From Hongsoonwoonella zoysiae (GTDB lineage: Bacteria > Pseudomonadota > Alphaproteobacteria > Rhizobiales > Stappiaceae): a DNA stretch of 64,000 nucleotides. The stretch spans positions 744,001 to 808,000 of the forward strand of contig NZ_JABRXF010000002.1 of the NCBI RefSeq assembly GCF_013266695.1. The letters are read 5' to 3'. Below are positions 8,861 through 18,186 of the stretch, in pieces. A model generated the notes under the pieces. The model searched no databases, was not told where the DNA came from, and saw nothing but the letters and a program-made list of their open reading frames with translations. The first letter of the stretch is position 1. Every line of letters starts with the position of its first letter. The translations under genes and the position numbers were made by a program.

Positions 8861-8912
8861 CCTTACCTCTCCCTTGAAGGGAGAGGTCGGCGCGGCAGCG
8901 CCGGGTGAGGGT
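8861..8912. repeat. Intergenic palindromic repeat (CCTCTCCC / GGGAGAGG type)
   Basis: ACCTCTCCCTT-GAAGGGAGAGGT forms a nearly perfect hairpin, followed by the smaller GCG/CGC-rich hairpin CGGCGC-GGCA-GCGCCG and then GGGTGAGGG. This composition is typical of short interspersed repeats in rhizobial intergenic DNA. The rest of 8583-8976 has no gene I can support. Confidence 0.6.
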
Positions 8913-8976
8913 GAAGCCAGGTTCACGTCATCCGATCGTCCGGTAACAACGCTCGATGCGCGGTACCAGAGAGCGC

Positions 8977-9801
8977 TCAAACCAGAGCGAATACCCTGCT
9001 CGGGCCTCCGGAAGCGCCCTTTATCTTCGGCCCGCCGAGAACGAAGGTCGCGCCCGTCGCCGGAACCTCGTCAAGGTTCGCCACGCATTCCACGCCCCAG
9101 CGCCCGGACGGCAGCCAGGCGTAATGCGTCGAGAAATCCTTCGACGCTCCGAAGTCGAGAGAAAGGGTGTCGACCGCCATGCCGACGACGCCCTTTTCCA
9201 TCATGTACATGGCCGCTTCCACATGGAAGCCGGGGAAATGCATGACGCCCTCGGCATCGACGTTGCGGAATTTCTCGCCCGTTACATATTGCGCCCAACC
9301 GGAGTTCATCACCACGCATCCGCCGTTCGGCAGTTCGCCGTTCGCCGCTTCCCAGGTCTTCAGATCATCGGGAGTGACCCGATAGTCAGGGTTCGATGCC
9401 GCCTTGTCCTTGATATCGACAACGGCGAGCGGCACGACGAGTTGGTCCGCTCCGATCGATGCGGCGTCTGCGCCATCCGCCGAGAAATGGATCGGCGCAT
9501 CAAGATGGGTGCCCGTGTGTTCAACGACCGTCCAGGTGAACATGTTGTAGCCGTCCTTGGCGAAGGCGGCGTTCCGTTCCATCGAAAGCTGGGGCTTGCC
9601 GAAGAATGTCGGGAAATCCGGCCCGAGCGGATGCGTGAGATCCACCACCCTGGAGAATGAAGCCCCTTGCGCATGCGCGGGGCGCGGCGGCGGAAAGGCG
9701 GTGAAAACGGCCGCCCCCGCACCTGCCGCCCCCAATCCCTTGAAAAAGCCCCGCCGGCTGAGGCGACGCATCACCGCTTCCTGGCATCCTGGCACGCACA
9801 T
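8977..9801 (-). CDS. Cyclase-family protein (kynurenine formamidase fold), Tat-exported
   Basis: The 274-residue protein has an N-terminal twin-arginine signal (LSRRGFFKGLG, Arg16-Arg17) with a hydrophobic stretch to an AHAQG cleavage site near residue 45. The Pfam Cyclase metal motif HTGTHLDAPIHF is at 95-106. This family hydrolyses amides such as N-formylkynurenine or related metal-dependent substrates; the specificity here is open. I chose ATG 9801 because AGGGGGA lies about 8 bp upstream, and MCVPGCQEAV is typical of these starts. It is convergent with the repeat region and faces away from the esterase gene. Confidence 0.87.
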   Translation of the reverse strand: MCVPGCQEAVMRRLSRRGFFKGLGAAGAGAAVFTAFPPPRPAHAQGASFSRVVDLTHPLGPDFPTFFGKPQLSMERNAAFAKDGYNMFTWTVVEHTGTHLDAPIHFSADGADAASIGADQLVVPLAVVDIKDKAASNPDYRVTPDDLKTWEAANGELPNGGCVVMNSGWAQYVTGEKFRNVDAEGVMHFPGFHVEAAMYMMEKGVVGMAVDTLSLDFGASKDFSTHYAWLPSGRWGVECVANLDEVPATGATFVLGGPKIKGASGGPSRVFALV

Positions 9802-10033
9802 GGCGTTTCCCCCTGTCTTGAATGTCATGACTGCGGATCGAGCGTATGACGCTGCGGAATAAAATTGCAAAACAATTGTCGCGAAAACGATCTGCCGCGC
9901 TTCGGGAGGAGCTACGGCGCAAGCTTTCGATGTCGCGAGGAAGCTCGACGCTCAAATTGACGTTAGGGGGCGGTCAAACGGCTTATCCGGTCCTATACTT
10001 ATCAGTCGGGGTTTTCCAGCGGAGCGTTCATTC

Positions 10034-10870
10034 ATGAAGTTCTATAAAATCGGAATCTGCGCCGCCGCACTGCTTTCGGCGGCGATGCTCGGCGGGGTCA
10101 ATCCGGCCAACGCCTGCGGAAGGGACAGCGATTGCCTGATCGGCGAACGCAGCTACCGGATCGTGCTGCCAGAGGGTTACGAAAAGATCGACGATCTCGG
10201 CGCCATCGTCTACGCGCACGGCCACAGAGGAGCTGCCGTCAAAACGATCCGCAACAAGGCGCTGACGAAAATTGCCGACGAACTGGGTGTCGCGTTCATC
10301 GCGGCGAACGGCGTGAAAGGACACTGGAACCTGCCGCATCGCCCGGGCGCGAGCCAATTTTTGAGACAGGACGAGCTTGCGTATTTCGACAGCCTGAAAG
10401 CCGATCTGCAAGAACGGTTCGGGATCGCTCCCGACCGCATCATGATGACCGGATTTTCAGCTGGCGGCATGGTGACGTGGCACCTCGCCTGCTACCGGGG
10501 CAACGAATTCATGGGCTTCGCGCCGATGTCCGGCACCTTCTGGGAGCCAGTGCCGGACGAATGCCCCACCGGGCCGGTCAACCTCATCCACTACCACGGC
10601 ACGAATGACAAGGTCGTGCCGCTTGACGGGCGGCGCATCCGCGAGGCCAAGCAGGGCAATGTCTTCGAAGCGCTTAAGCTGATGACGCGCATCGGCGGCT
10701 ACAAGCCGGCAGGCCATGAGGAACTTTCCGACATGGAGTGCGCGCGCAAGGAAAACAACGCCGGCAAGCGGCTGGAGGTCTGTCTCTACCCGAGCGGGCA
10801 CGGCTTCCGGGCCGAAAACATCAAGCGCGCATGGCGCATCTTCAACGGTGAGCGGGCGCACAAGGGATAA
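10034..10870 (+). CDS. Secreted PHB-depolymerase/feruloyl-esterase-like alpha/beta hydrolase
   Basis: This 278-residue protein has a Sec signal peptide (about 1-27, ending NPANACG) and the fold of the esterase-PHB depolymerase family. The nucleophile is S142 in GFSAGG. D192 in HGTNDKVVP and H256 in YPSGHGF complete the likely triad. Several cysteines (28, 34, 153, 177, 236, 250) suggest periplasmic disulfides. Substrates in the family include polyhydroxyalkanoates and aryl esters, and none can be chosen here. The 232-bp upstream spacer is shared with the divergent cyclase gene. Confidence 0.82.
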   Translation: MKFYKIGICAAALLSAAMLGGVNPANACGRDSDCLIGERSYRIVLPEGYEKIDDLGAIVYAHGHRGAAVKTIRNKALTKIADELGVAFIAANGVKGHWNLPHRPGASQFLRQDELAYFDSLKADLQERFGIAPDRIMMTGFSAGGMVTWHLACYRGNEFMGFAPMSGTFWEPVPDECPTGPVNLIHYHGTNDKVVPLDGRRIREAKQGNVFEALKLMTRIGGYKPAGHEELSDMECARKENNAGKRLEVCLYPSGHGFRAENIKRAWRIFNGERAHKG

Positions 10871-10927
10871 CGTTCAAAGGCTGATGCCCCTTGAACTCCG
10901 GCCTCGCTCCTGCCATTGATCCGCGCC

Positions 10928-12811
10928 ATGCTGCAGATCAACGAACTCACATACCGGATCGCCGGGCGAACGCTCATCGACAAGGCAAGCGTCACCTTGC
11001 CGGCAGGCTCCAAGGCGGGTCTCGTCGGCCGAAACGGCGCCGGCAAATCCACGCTTTTCCGGCTGATAACGGGCGAGGCGCAGGCCGAATCCGGCGATAT
11101 CCTGACGCCGAGGGGCGTGCGTATCGGCCAGGTCGCGCAGGAGGCGCCGGGCACGCAAGTGAGCCTGATCGACACCGTGCTGGCAGCCGATGAGGAACGC
11201 ACGCGCCTCATCGCCGAGGCCGAAACCGCAAGCGATCCGCACCGCATCGCGGAAATCCACACCCGCCTTGCCGACATCGGCAGCCATACGGCGGAAGCGC
11301 GCGCGGGGCGGATCCTTTCCGGCCTCGGGTTTGACGAAGCGGCACAGCAGCGCCCCTGCTCCGCCTTTTCCGGCGGCTGGCGGATGCGCGTGGCGCTTGC
11401 CGCGCTTCTTTTTTCCGAGCCCGATCTTCTGCTACTCGACGAGCCCACAAACTATCTCGATCTCGAAGGCACGCTCTGGCTTGAAAGCTATGTCGCGCGT
11501 TATCCGCATCAGGTCATCATCATCAGCCACGACCGCGACCTTCTGAACAAGGCGGTCGATTCCATCGTTCACCTGGACCGGGGCAAGCTCACCTTTTATC
11601 GCGGCGGCTATGACAGCTTCGACAGACAGCGGCGCGAGGCGATGGTGCTGCAGGCCAAGGCGAAGGAAAAGCAGGACGCGCAGAGAAAGCACCTGCAGGC
11701 CTTTGTCGACCGTTTCCGCGCCAAGGCGACCAAGGCGCGCCAGGCGCAGTCGCGCCTCAAGATGCTTGAGAAGATGCAGCCGATCGCCTCCGTAATCGAG
11801 GATCACGTCCAGCCGATCACCTTCCCCGATCCGAACGCCCAGCTTTCCCCGCCCATCATCAAGCTTGAGAATGTCGCCGTCGGCTATGGCGGCGAGCCGG
11901 TGCTGAAAGACCTCAGCCTCAATATCGATCCGGACGACCGGATCGCGCTGCTTGGCGCCAACGGCAACGGCAAATCGACCTTCGCGAAACTGATCGCCGG
12001 AAGGCTTGGCGAGCAGTCGGGCAATATCACCCGCGCGGCGAAGCTGGAGATCGCCTTTTTCGCGCAGCACCAACTGGATGAACTGCGCCCTGCCGAAAGC
12101 CCGGTCGACCATGTGCGCCGGTTGCTGCCGGACGCTGCGGAAGCGAAAGTGCGTGCGCGCGTCGCGCAATTCGGCCTGCCTACGGACAGGATGGATACCG
12201 CAGCCAAAGATCTTTCCGGCGGCGAGAAGGCGCGGTTGCTCTTAGGGCTCGCCACCTTTCACGGCGCGAACCTCCTGATCCTCGACGAGCCGACGAACCA
12301 CCTGGATATAGACAGCCGCGAGGCGCTGATCCACGCGATCAACGGTTTCGACGGCGCGGTGATCCTGATTTCGCACGACAGGCACCTTGTGGAAGCCTGC
12401 GCGGACCGCCTTTGGCTCGTTGCAAACGGCGGGGTGAAGGCCTTTGACGGCGACATGGACGACTACCGCCGACTGATCCTGTCGCGCGACGAAAAACCTA
12501 AAAACGGCGGCAAGCCGCAGGTAGACGATAGCGACCGGAAATCCGCGCAGGACCGGCGTCGTGAGGCTGCCGAGCGCCGCTCCCAACTGGCCCCGCTACG
12601 CAAGGAAATCGCGGCTTGCGAAAAGGAGATGGAAAAGCAACAGGCGCTGATATCGAAATGCGATGCGGCACTGGCCAATGCCGATCTCTACGCCCGCGAT
12701 CCGGCGAAGGCGATAAAACTCGCCAAGGACCGCTCCGACGCTGAAAAGAAACTCGCCGAGATCGAAGAGCGTTGGCTTGAGCTTTCGTCGGAATATGAAG
12801 GCGCTGCGTGA
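10928..12811 (+). CDS. ABC-F family ATP-binding protein (Uup/YheS-like)
   Basis: This is a 627-residue soluble protein with two ATPase domains and no membrane segments. The Walker A motifs are GRNGAGKST (34-42) and GANGNGKST (about 338). The signatures are FSGGWRMR and LSGGEKARLLLG, and both Walker B motifs read LLLDEPTNYLD or LILDEPTNHLD. The linker between the domains is Lys/Arg-rich (residues about 235-290), and a coiled-coil tail starts near 540. ABC-F proteins act on the ribosome E-site or in translation quality control. ATG 10928 fits the family; the upstream TTG at 10916 is less likely. Confidence 0.93.
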   Translation: MLQINELTYRIAGRTLIDKASVTLPAGSKAGLVGRNGAGKSTLFRLITGEAQAESGDILTPRGVRIGQVAQEAPGTQVSLIDTVLAADEERTRLIAEAETASDPHRIAEIHTRLADIGSHTAEARAGRILSGLGFDEAAQQRPCSAFSGGWRMRVALAALLFSEPDLLLLDEPTNYLDLEGTLWLESYVARYPHQVIIISHDRDLLNKAVDSIVHLDRGKLTFYRGGYDSFDRQRREAMVLQAKAKEKQDAQRKHLQAFVDRFRAKATKARQAQSRLKMLEKMQPIASVIEDHVQPITFPDPNAQLSPPIIKLENVAVGYGGEPVLKDLSLNIDPDDRIALLGANGNGKSTFAKLIAGRLGEQSGNITRAAKLEIAFFAQHQLDELRPAESPVDHVRRLLPDAAEAKVRARVAQFGLPTDRMDTAAKDLSGGEKARLLLGLATFHGANLLILDEPTNHLDIDSREALIHAINGFDGAVILISHDRHLVEACADRLWLVANGGVKAFDGDMDDYRRLILSRDEKPKNGGKPQVDDSDRKSAQDRRREAAERRSQLAPLRKEIAACEKEMEKQQALISKCDAALANADLYARDPAKAIKLAKDRSDAEKKLAEIEERWLELSSEYEGAA

Positions 12812-12818
12812 CGCAGCA

Positions 12819-13058
12819 CTAAATGCTCTGTTCCAGCTGCATATGCAGAGCCTGGACAAGACGCGTGTCGTCGCCGTTCCATTCCCCGCACCAGTGATGG
12901 TGATCGGTCGTCGGGAATTTCTGGACGACCACGCCTGACTGAGGGTTGATGTAGATGCCAGGCGGGTAGCGATGACAATGGCCCGCCGTTGCCGGATCTG
13001 CCGTGTGATCTTCCGTCCAGTAGATGCAGTGGCTGCAAGTGGGGCGCAGTTTTTTCAT
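12819..13058 (-). CDS. Small Cys/His-rich protein, putative metal-binding
   Basis: The 79-residue protein has a CxxC (CSHCIYW), then GHCHRYPPG, and late HHHWCGEW. This pattern (CxxCxxW ... CxRxPP ... WCGE) is shared by small uncharacterised proteins in proteobacteria and phages and looks like a four-cysteine metal site. That reading is inferred, and no function is known. It is convergent with the ABC-F gene (7-bp gap) and divergent from the nucleotide cyclase gene. Confidence 0.7.
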   Translation of the reverse strand: MKKLRPTCSHCIYWTEDHTADPATAGHCHRYPPGIYINPQSGVVVQKFPTTDHHHWCGEWNGDDTRLVQALHMQLEQSI

Positions 13059-13251
13059 GTCTACCCGCCATTCAATCTGATTTTTCAGGGACTCACCTTG
13101 CCCCCTGTTGGAATTCCCATTGTAAAGAATAACTGTTTATTACATCTGAACGCTGGCGTCGGCAGTTCCGCAGCAACGCTCATTCAACTAAAAACACTTG
13201 ATTTTTAAGCAATCGTCTCGTGGTACAATCTCTTTCCAAGAGGAAGAAAAC

Positions 13252-15006
13252 ATGGAAAGACGACTTGCCGCGGTGCTTGCAGCAGACATGGCCGGATATT
13301 CCCGGCTTATGGAAATCGATGAGCAAGGCACGCTCGCGCGGCTCAGAACGCATCGGATCGAGCTGATCGACCCGGCGATCGCCAAGAACCAGGGCAATAT
13401 CATCAAGACGACGGGCGACGGGATGCTCGTCGAATTCCAGAGCGTTGCGGATGCGGTGCGTTGCGCCACCGAGATACAGGAGCGGATGTCTCGCCGGAAC
13501 GCGGATGTTCCTGATGAGCGGCGCATCCAGTTCCGGATCGGCATCAACCTCGGCGATATCATCTTTGAGGACGCCGACATATTCGGCGACGGCGTGAATG
13601 TCGCCGCGCGTATCGAGCAGCTTGCGGATATCGGCGGTTTTTGCGTGTCGCAGGCCGTATACGATCAGGTCAGGGACCGCCTGGACATCGGTTTCGAAGA
13701 TCTCGGCGAACGCTCCTTGAAGAATATCGCGCGGCCCGTACACGTGTGGCGCGCGCTTGTCGCAAGCCCGAACGAAGGGCGGGGCGAAACTCAGGCGAAA
13801 GACCGCGAGCGCCCCCGGACGAACAAGCCGACCATCGCGGTTCTCCCGTTCGCGAACATGAGTGACGATCCGGATCAGGAGTTCTTCGTCGACGGTCTGA
13901 CGGAGGATATCCTGACCGAGCTTTCGCGCCGGCACGAGCTTTTCGTCATCTCGCGCAATTCGAGCTTCGTCTACAAGGGCAGGTCGGTAAACCTACGCGA
14001 GGTTGCGCAAGAACTGGGTGCGCAATACCTCGTGGAAGGGAGCGTGCGCAAGGGCGGCGACCGGCTGCGGGTTACCGTCCAGCTCATCGATTCGGCAACG
14101 GATGCACATATCTGGGCGGAGAAATACGACCGCAAGCTCGACGATATCTTCGCCATTCAGGATGAAGTGACGTCTGCAATCGTAGCAACGCTGCCCGGCC
14201 GGGTTGAGGCCGCCCAGCAGGACAGGCTCGCGCGCAAGACGCCATCGAACATGGAAGCCTACGAATGCGTGCTTGCCGCCAAGGTGCGTCATCACCGCAG
14301 CGCACGCGAAGACAACGAATTGGCGCAGACCCTGATCGCCCGCGCGCTTGAACTCGATCCAGACTACGCCCATGCTCACGCCTGGCGCGGGTGTATCCTC
14401 GGCCAGTCCTGGGTTTATGGCTGGTGCGACGACGCGAATGCAACATTCGCGGAAGTGGAACGGGAACTCGAGCTCGCCCTGTCGCTGGACGACAACGACG
14501 CCGACGTCCACCGCATCCTTGCCGCCATCAACGTAAACCGGAACGACCTCACCCACGCACGCTACCACCAGGAACGGGCGCTTGCGCTCAATCCCAATTA
14601 CGATCTCGTGGTCGTCCAACAGGGTGAATTGCTTACCTGGCTCGGCAACCCGAAGGAAGGGATCGACTGGATCAAACGGGCGATGATACTCAATCCGCAT
14701 CATCCCGAGCGGTTCTGGAGCCACCTCGGCAAGGCGCATTTCACCGCCCGGCAATATTCCGAAGCGATCGAAGCTTTCATGCACATGTCGTCGACCGATG
14801 TGCTGCAGCACGCCTTCATCGCCGCCTCCTACGGCTGGCTCGGCGATCAGACCGCCGCGGCGGCGCATATGGGCCGTATCAAGTCGCTCGATCCGGACTT
14901 CACGATAGACGGCTTCCTGGACACGCTTCACTTTGCGAAGGAAGAGGACACGCAGCACTTGCGCGAAGGGCTTGAGAAAGGCGCGGCGTCCGAGGTGCAC
15001 AAGTGA
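13252..15006 (+). CDS. Class III adenylate/guanylate cyclase with TPR region
   Basis: The 584-residue protein has a class III cyclase domain at about 1-165: LAADMAGYSRLM and TGDGMLVEF supply the two metal Asp residues, and FGDGVNVAARIEQLA follows. A TolB-like N-terminal segment comes next (TIAVLPFANMSDDPDQEFF, about 197-320), and then TPR repeats fill the remainder (DPDYAHAHAWRGCILG, ALNPNYDLVVVQQGE). No transmembrane helix is obvious. This cyclase-TolB-TPR architecture is expanded in rhizobia. Whether it makes cAMP or cGMP cannot be decided here. AGAGGAAGAAAAC precedes the ATG and fixes the start. Confidence 0.88.
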   Translation: MERRLAAVLAADMAGYSRLMEIDEQGTLARLRTHRIELIDPAIAKNQGNIIKTTGDGMLVEFQSVADAVRCATEIQERMSRRNADVPDERRIQFRIGINLGDIIFEDADIFGDGVNVAARIEQLADIGGFCVSQAVYDQVRDRLDIGFEDLGERSLKNIARPVHVWRALVASPNEGRGETQAKDRERPRTNKPTIAVLPFANMSDDPDQEFFVDGLTEDILTELSRRHELFVISRNSSFVYKGRSVNLREVAQELGAQYLVEGSVRKGGDRLRVTVQLIDSATDAHIWAEKYDRKLDDIFAIQDEVTSAIVATLPGRVEAAQQDRLARKTPSNMEAYECVLAAKVRHHRSAREDNELAQTLIARALELDPDYAHAHAWRGCILGQSWVYGWCDDANATFAEVERELELALSLDDNDADVHRILAAINVNRNDLTHARYHQERALALNPNYDLVVVQQGELLTWLGNPKEGIDWIKRAMILNPHHPERFWSHLGKAHFTARQYSEAIEAFMHMSSTDVLQHAFIAASYGWLGDQTAAAAHMGRIKSLDPDFTIDGFLDTLHFAKEEDTQHLREGLEKGAASEVHK

Positions 15007-15364
15007 GCCTGCTCGTTCATGCGCGGTTCCATCGCCCAACCTTTCGCGCCAGGATCTATCAGCCACGATAACAAGCTTCGCCACCACGGCGGGCCTTCGG
15101 CAAATGCGGGACCGGGAGCGATTTTCCCAACCATTTGGCGTGCGGGCCGGCACTGCCCTTCCCGATCAGGCGTAATGATGCACGTCCAAAATGCCGCTGC
15201 GATATCGCTGAAACTCGCAATGTGACCATTTCGCATCGCCAGCGTATCAGAAAGAAACGACGGTAAACTTTGACTCAAAGACGACACATTTCCTTATCAC
15301 GCAGGTAATGCCCGCGACGTTACATTGAGTCGGGGAATTGCAGAGATCCGGAGGAAGTCCGCTC
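15007..15364. other. Intergenic spacer without a supported gene
   Basis: About 360 bp between the cyclase gene and the Gly-rich exported protein. I see no convincing ORF, RNA or repeat. The 3' half is less GC-rich and probably carries the promoter of the downstream gene; CGGAGGAAG before 15365 is its Shine-Dalgarno site. Confidence 0.5.
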
Positions 15365-16648
15365 ATGAAACTAATCAACAAAGCGCTGACGGTAACAGCG
15401 TGTGCATCACTGATAGCCATGGCGCCCGTGCTGGCAAGCGGGCTTTCGCCCACATTCGACGACATGACGGCGGCCTATGCCAAGAATGGCGGCGGCAACG
15501 GCGGTGGAAATGGCAACGGCGGCGGTAACGGCGGCGGCAATGGGAACGCCGGCGGCAGCGGTAAAGGCGGCGGCAGCGCCAGCGCCGGAGGCAACGGCCG
15601 GGGCAATGGACATGGCTTCGGCGGAAATTCCGGCAAGAAGGGCGGAAGCTCGGTCGCAAGCGGCAACGGCCGGTCAGTCGGCGGCGCGGTGAACTCCGTC
15701 GGGCGCGGCGTGCAGGATTTCATCGGTGGCATCTTCGGTGCCGACAAAAAGGGCGGGGGAAAATCTCGTGGAAAATCCACCGCCTCATCAACGAAATCGC
15801 GCGGCAACTCCGCTTCGCGGCCTTCGCTTGCCAAGGTTGACGCTATTCCCTCGGCCCATCCGCTTGGCAAGCAAAAAGGTCTCAAAGATCTGAAAGAAAA
15901 GAACATTCACGCAAAGCTGCGCGGCAACAATTCGCTTGGGCGCAACATCAACGCCTACATCAATTCCCAATCGCCGCGCATGGTCGCCTTCAGGGAGTTC
16001 ATCACGAATTCGATCGCATATGAGGATGCGCTGGCGGAGCTGGGCGAGCTTGAGGGAGCGGCAGCGGCTGCACGCGAGGCCTTCGCGGCATCGCTCGCAG
16101 AAATTCAGGCCGCGGTGGCAGGTCTCTCGGAACTCGACGGTTATAACGATTTCGACTACGCCAACGCGACCATCGCGGACCTTGAAGCCCGCCTCGGCGA
16201 GTTGAACGCAATCGATCAGAACGACCTCAGCGAAGAGGATGCGGCCGCGCTCAACGGCGAGATCGAGGCCCTTTCAGCAGCACTTGAGACAGAAGAAGCA
16301 GCCGCGCTCGCCGAAGCGGAGAGCAACCTTTCGGAGGCAGAGACGCAGGCGGCCGAGCTGGAAGCCGCAGTCTCTGATGAAGCGCTGGCCGAAACACTGG
16401 CGGCAACCGGCAGCATCGTCGATCAGGAAGTCGTCGACTGGGCGAAGGAAACACTCGGTGTCGGCGATGTTTACGGCAAGATCGACGAGTACCGGGACGC
16501 GATGGAGGCCATGGAAGCCGACGCAACCGCAACGGAAGAGGCTCCGGGCGACCCGGACGAAGAGACCTCCGCCGACGCGGGCGGCGTGGAGGAAAGCAGT
16601 GTCGAGGTTGCGGAAGTAACCGAGGAACTCAGGCTCGACACGCAGTAA
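15365..16648 (+). CDS. Exported Gly/Asn-rich protein with acidic helical C-terminus, unknown function
   Basis: The 427-residue protein has a signal peptide (MKLINKALTVTACASLIAMA, cleavage near PVLAS). A low-complexity Gly/Asn/Ser region follows at about 40-100 (repeats of GGGNGGGNGNGGG), then a basic linker. A conserved-looking block at about 172-205 has KLRGNNSLGRNINAYINSQS. Long Ala/Glu-rich helices (220-370, coiled-coil-like) and an acidic tail complete it. The conserved block recalls a motif found in Gly-rich surface proteins of Rhizobiales, placed just before a helical domain. A surface or matrix role is a guess. It ends 22 bp before a strong terminator. Confidence 0.82.
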   Translation: MKLINKALTVTACASLIAMAPVLASGLSPTFDDMTAAYAKNGGGNGGGNGNGGGNGGGNGNAGGSGKGGGSASAGGNGRGNGHGFGGNSGKKGGSSVASGNGRSVGGAVNSVGRGVQDFIGGIFGADKKGGGKSRGKSTASSTKSRGNSASRPSLAKVDAIPSAHPLGKQKGLKDLKEKNIHAKLRGNNSLGRNINAYINSQSPRMVAFREFITNSIAYEDALAELGELEGAAAAAREAFAASLAEIQAAVAGLSELDGYNDFDYANATIADLEARLGELNAIDQNDLSEEDAAALNGEIEALSAALETEEAAALAEAESNLSEAETQAAELEAAVSDEALAETLAATGSIVDQEVVDWAKETLGVGDVYGKIDEYRDAMEAMEADATATEEAPGDPDEETSADAGGVEESSVEVAEVTEELRLDTQ

Positions 16649-16670
16649 ACCGATATCGCTTCATGACAAG

Positions 16671-16706
16671 AAGGCCGGCGCGTTTTGCAACGACGCCGGC
16701 CTTTTT
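16671..16706 (+). terminator. Rho-independent terminator after the Gly-rich protein gene
   Basis: The stem AAGGCCGGCG (16671-16680) / CGCCGGCCTT (16694-16703) encloses a 13-nt loop and is followed by a T-run. It lies 22 bp after the stop. Confidence 0.88.
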
Positions 16707-16753
16707 CCATGTCTTTATGCAATCGGTTAATCTCAAGCGAAAGACCGGTGCGA

Positions 16754-17458
16754 ATGGCCATTACGACAATTGGTTTCGACGCCGATGACACGCTTTGGCA
16801 CAACGAACGCTTCTTCAAGCTGACGGAGGAGCGTTTCGCCACTCTCCTCAGCGATTTCACGGCGAAAGAGCATCTGCGGGATCGTTTGCTCGCCGCGGAA
16901 AAGCGAAATATTCGCCACTACGGCTTCGGCGTGAAGGGTTTTACCCTTTCCATGGTGGAGACGGCGATAGAGGTGACCGGAGGAGCCGTTCCGGCAAAGA
17001 TTATCGGCGATATCCTGGAGGCGGGGCGCGAAATGCTCTCCCACCCGGTTGAAACTCTTCCCCACGCACAGGAAACGCTGGAAGCATTACACGGGGCTTT
17101 TCGCCTCGTTTTGATCACCAAGGGCGATCTGTTCGATCAGGAACGCAAGCTCGCGCAGTCCGGCCTCGACCGCTATTTCGATGCCGTGGAGATCGTCAGC
17201 GACAAGCAGGCCGAGACATATGAGCGGATATTCCGCAGCCACGGCGACGGGCCGGAGCGTGCGGCGATGGTCGGTAATTCGCTTAAATCCGATGTCCTTC
17301 CGGCCCTTCGGGCGGGAAGCCACGGTGTCCACGTGCCGCATGACCTCACGTGGGCGCTGGAACATGCGGAAGAACCGCAAAACGATCCGCGCTTCCACCG
17401 TATCGCCAACCTCAGCGAATTGCCTTTGATACTCGACCGGCTAAGACCGGCGAAGTAA
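16754..17458 (+). CDS. HAD-superfamily hydrolase
   Basis: The 234-residue protein starts MAITTIGFDADDTLW. D9 and D11 form the DxDxT nucleophile and acid motif. Motif II is near VLITKGD, motif III is the Lys in VSDKQAETY, and motif IV is MVGNSLKSDVLPALRAG. The cap insert (about 20-95) is of the helical C1 type. It is probably a small-molecule phosphatase of the YjjG or phosphoglycolate-phosphatase-like group. The upstream open frame from 16685 starts inside the terminator and is rejected as a start. Its gene is convergent with the methyltransferase pair. Confidence 0.85.
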   Translation: MAITTIGFDADDTLWHNERFFKLTEERFATLLSDFTAKEHLRDRLLAAEKRNIRHYGFGVKGFTLSMVETAIEVTGGAVPAKIIGDILEAGREMLSHPVETLPHAQETLEALHGAFRLVLITKGDLFDQERKLAQSGLDRYFDAVEIVSDKQAETYERIFRSHGDGPERAAMVGNSLKSDVLPALRAGSHGVHVPHDLTWALEHAEEPQNDPRFHRIANLSELPLILDRLRPAK

Positions 17459-17464
17459 GCCCCG

Positions 17465-18166
17465 TCATCGCACCCGCCTCCAGACCTGAAAAATCTGCGG
17501 GTACTCCCGCCCAAACCAGGTAACCGAAAAGCGCCTTTCGCTGTCGTGTACAAGGCCGAAGCCTGCGAACCGGGCAAGCTCCGAAGGCGTCAACGGCCAG
17601 GGCGGGCCGGGAACCTGCGCGTCTTCGCTTCGCAGCGAAGCCAGAACAAGCAGGATCCCGCCAGGCGCAAGGAGATCGGAAATGGCGGAAAACGCCTTGT
17701 CGCGCGCTTTTCCGTTCAACGTCTGGATCGTGTGGCATTCATGCACGAGATCGAAAGCGCCGCGCCACTCATGCGGCACGTCGAGCAGATCGGCTTGTCG
17801 ATATTCGACACCGGTCTCGGGGAACCGCTGCAGCGCCCAGTCCACGGCACAGCGCGACAGGTCGAACGCGGTTGTCCGGTAGCCGGCGGCGGAGATCGCC
17901 TCTGCGTTGTCGCCAAGCCCGCAGGCGACGTCGATCGCCCGCATGCCCTGACCCGGGTTCCGCGACAACCAGTCGATCAGTTCAGGTTTCGGCGCGAGAT
18001 CGGCCCAGGGTACGGCCGTTGCATCGCATCCAGCCTCTGCATAGATATCCCGAACGTCATTTCCGCCCGAAGCTTCATGCCGGGAATTTTCAGCACGCAG
18101 CGCAGCCACCTTGTCGCGAATTGCCAACCGGCGGGCATGGAACCGGGGATCGCTCAGATCGTCCAT
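17465..18166 (-). CDS. Class I SAM-dependent methyltransferase (copy 1 of a tandem pair)
   Basis: The 233-residue protein has motif I AIDVACGLGDNAEAI, an acidic post-I FDLSRCAVDWA, and motif II-like FDLVHECHTIQTL. It is a close paralogue of the next gene: both carry AVPWADL, the ACGLGDNAEAISAAGY block, and GPPWPL near the C-terminus. The ATG at 18166 is chosen; an in-frame TTG at 18190 overlaps the preceding stop and has no ribosome site. Substrate unknown. The two copies are adjacent and co-directional with holC. Confidence 0.82.
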   Translation of the reverse strand: MDDLSDPRFHARRLAIRDKVAALRAENSRHEASGGNDVRDIYAEAGCDATAVPWADLAPKPELIDWLSRNPGQGMRAIDVACGLGDNAEAISAAGYRTTAFDLSRCAVDWALQRFPETGVEYRQADLLDVPHEWRGAFDLVHECHTIQTLNGKARDKAFSAISDLLAPGGILLVLASLRSEDAQVPGPPWPLTPSELARFAGFGLVHDSERRFSVTWFGREYPQIFQVWRRVR

Positions 18167-18186
18167 CGGACAGCCGGAAGCCTCTC

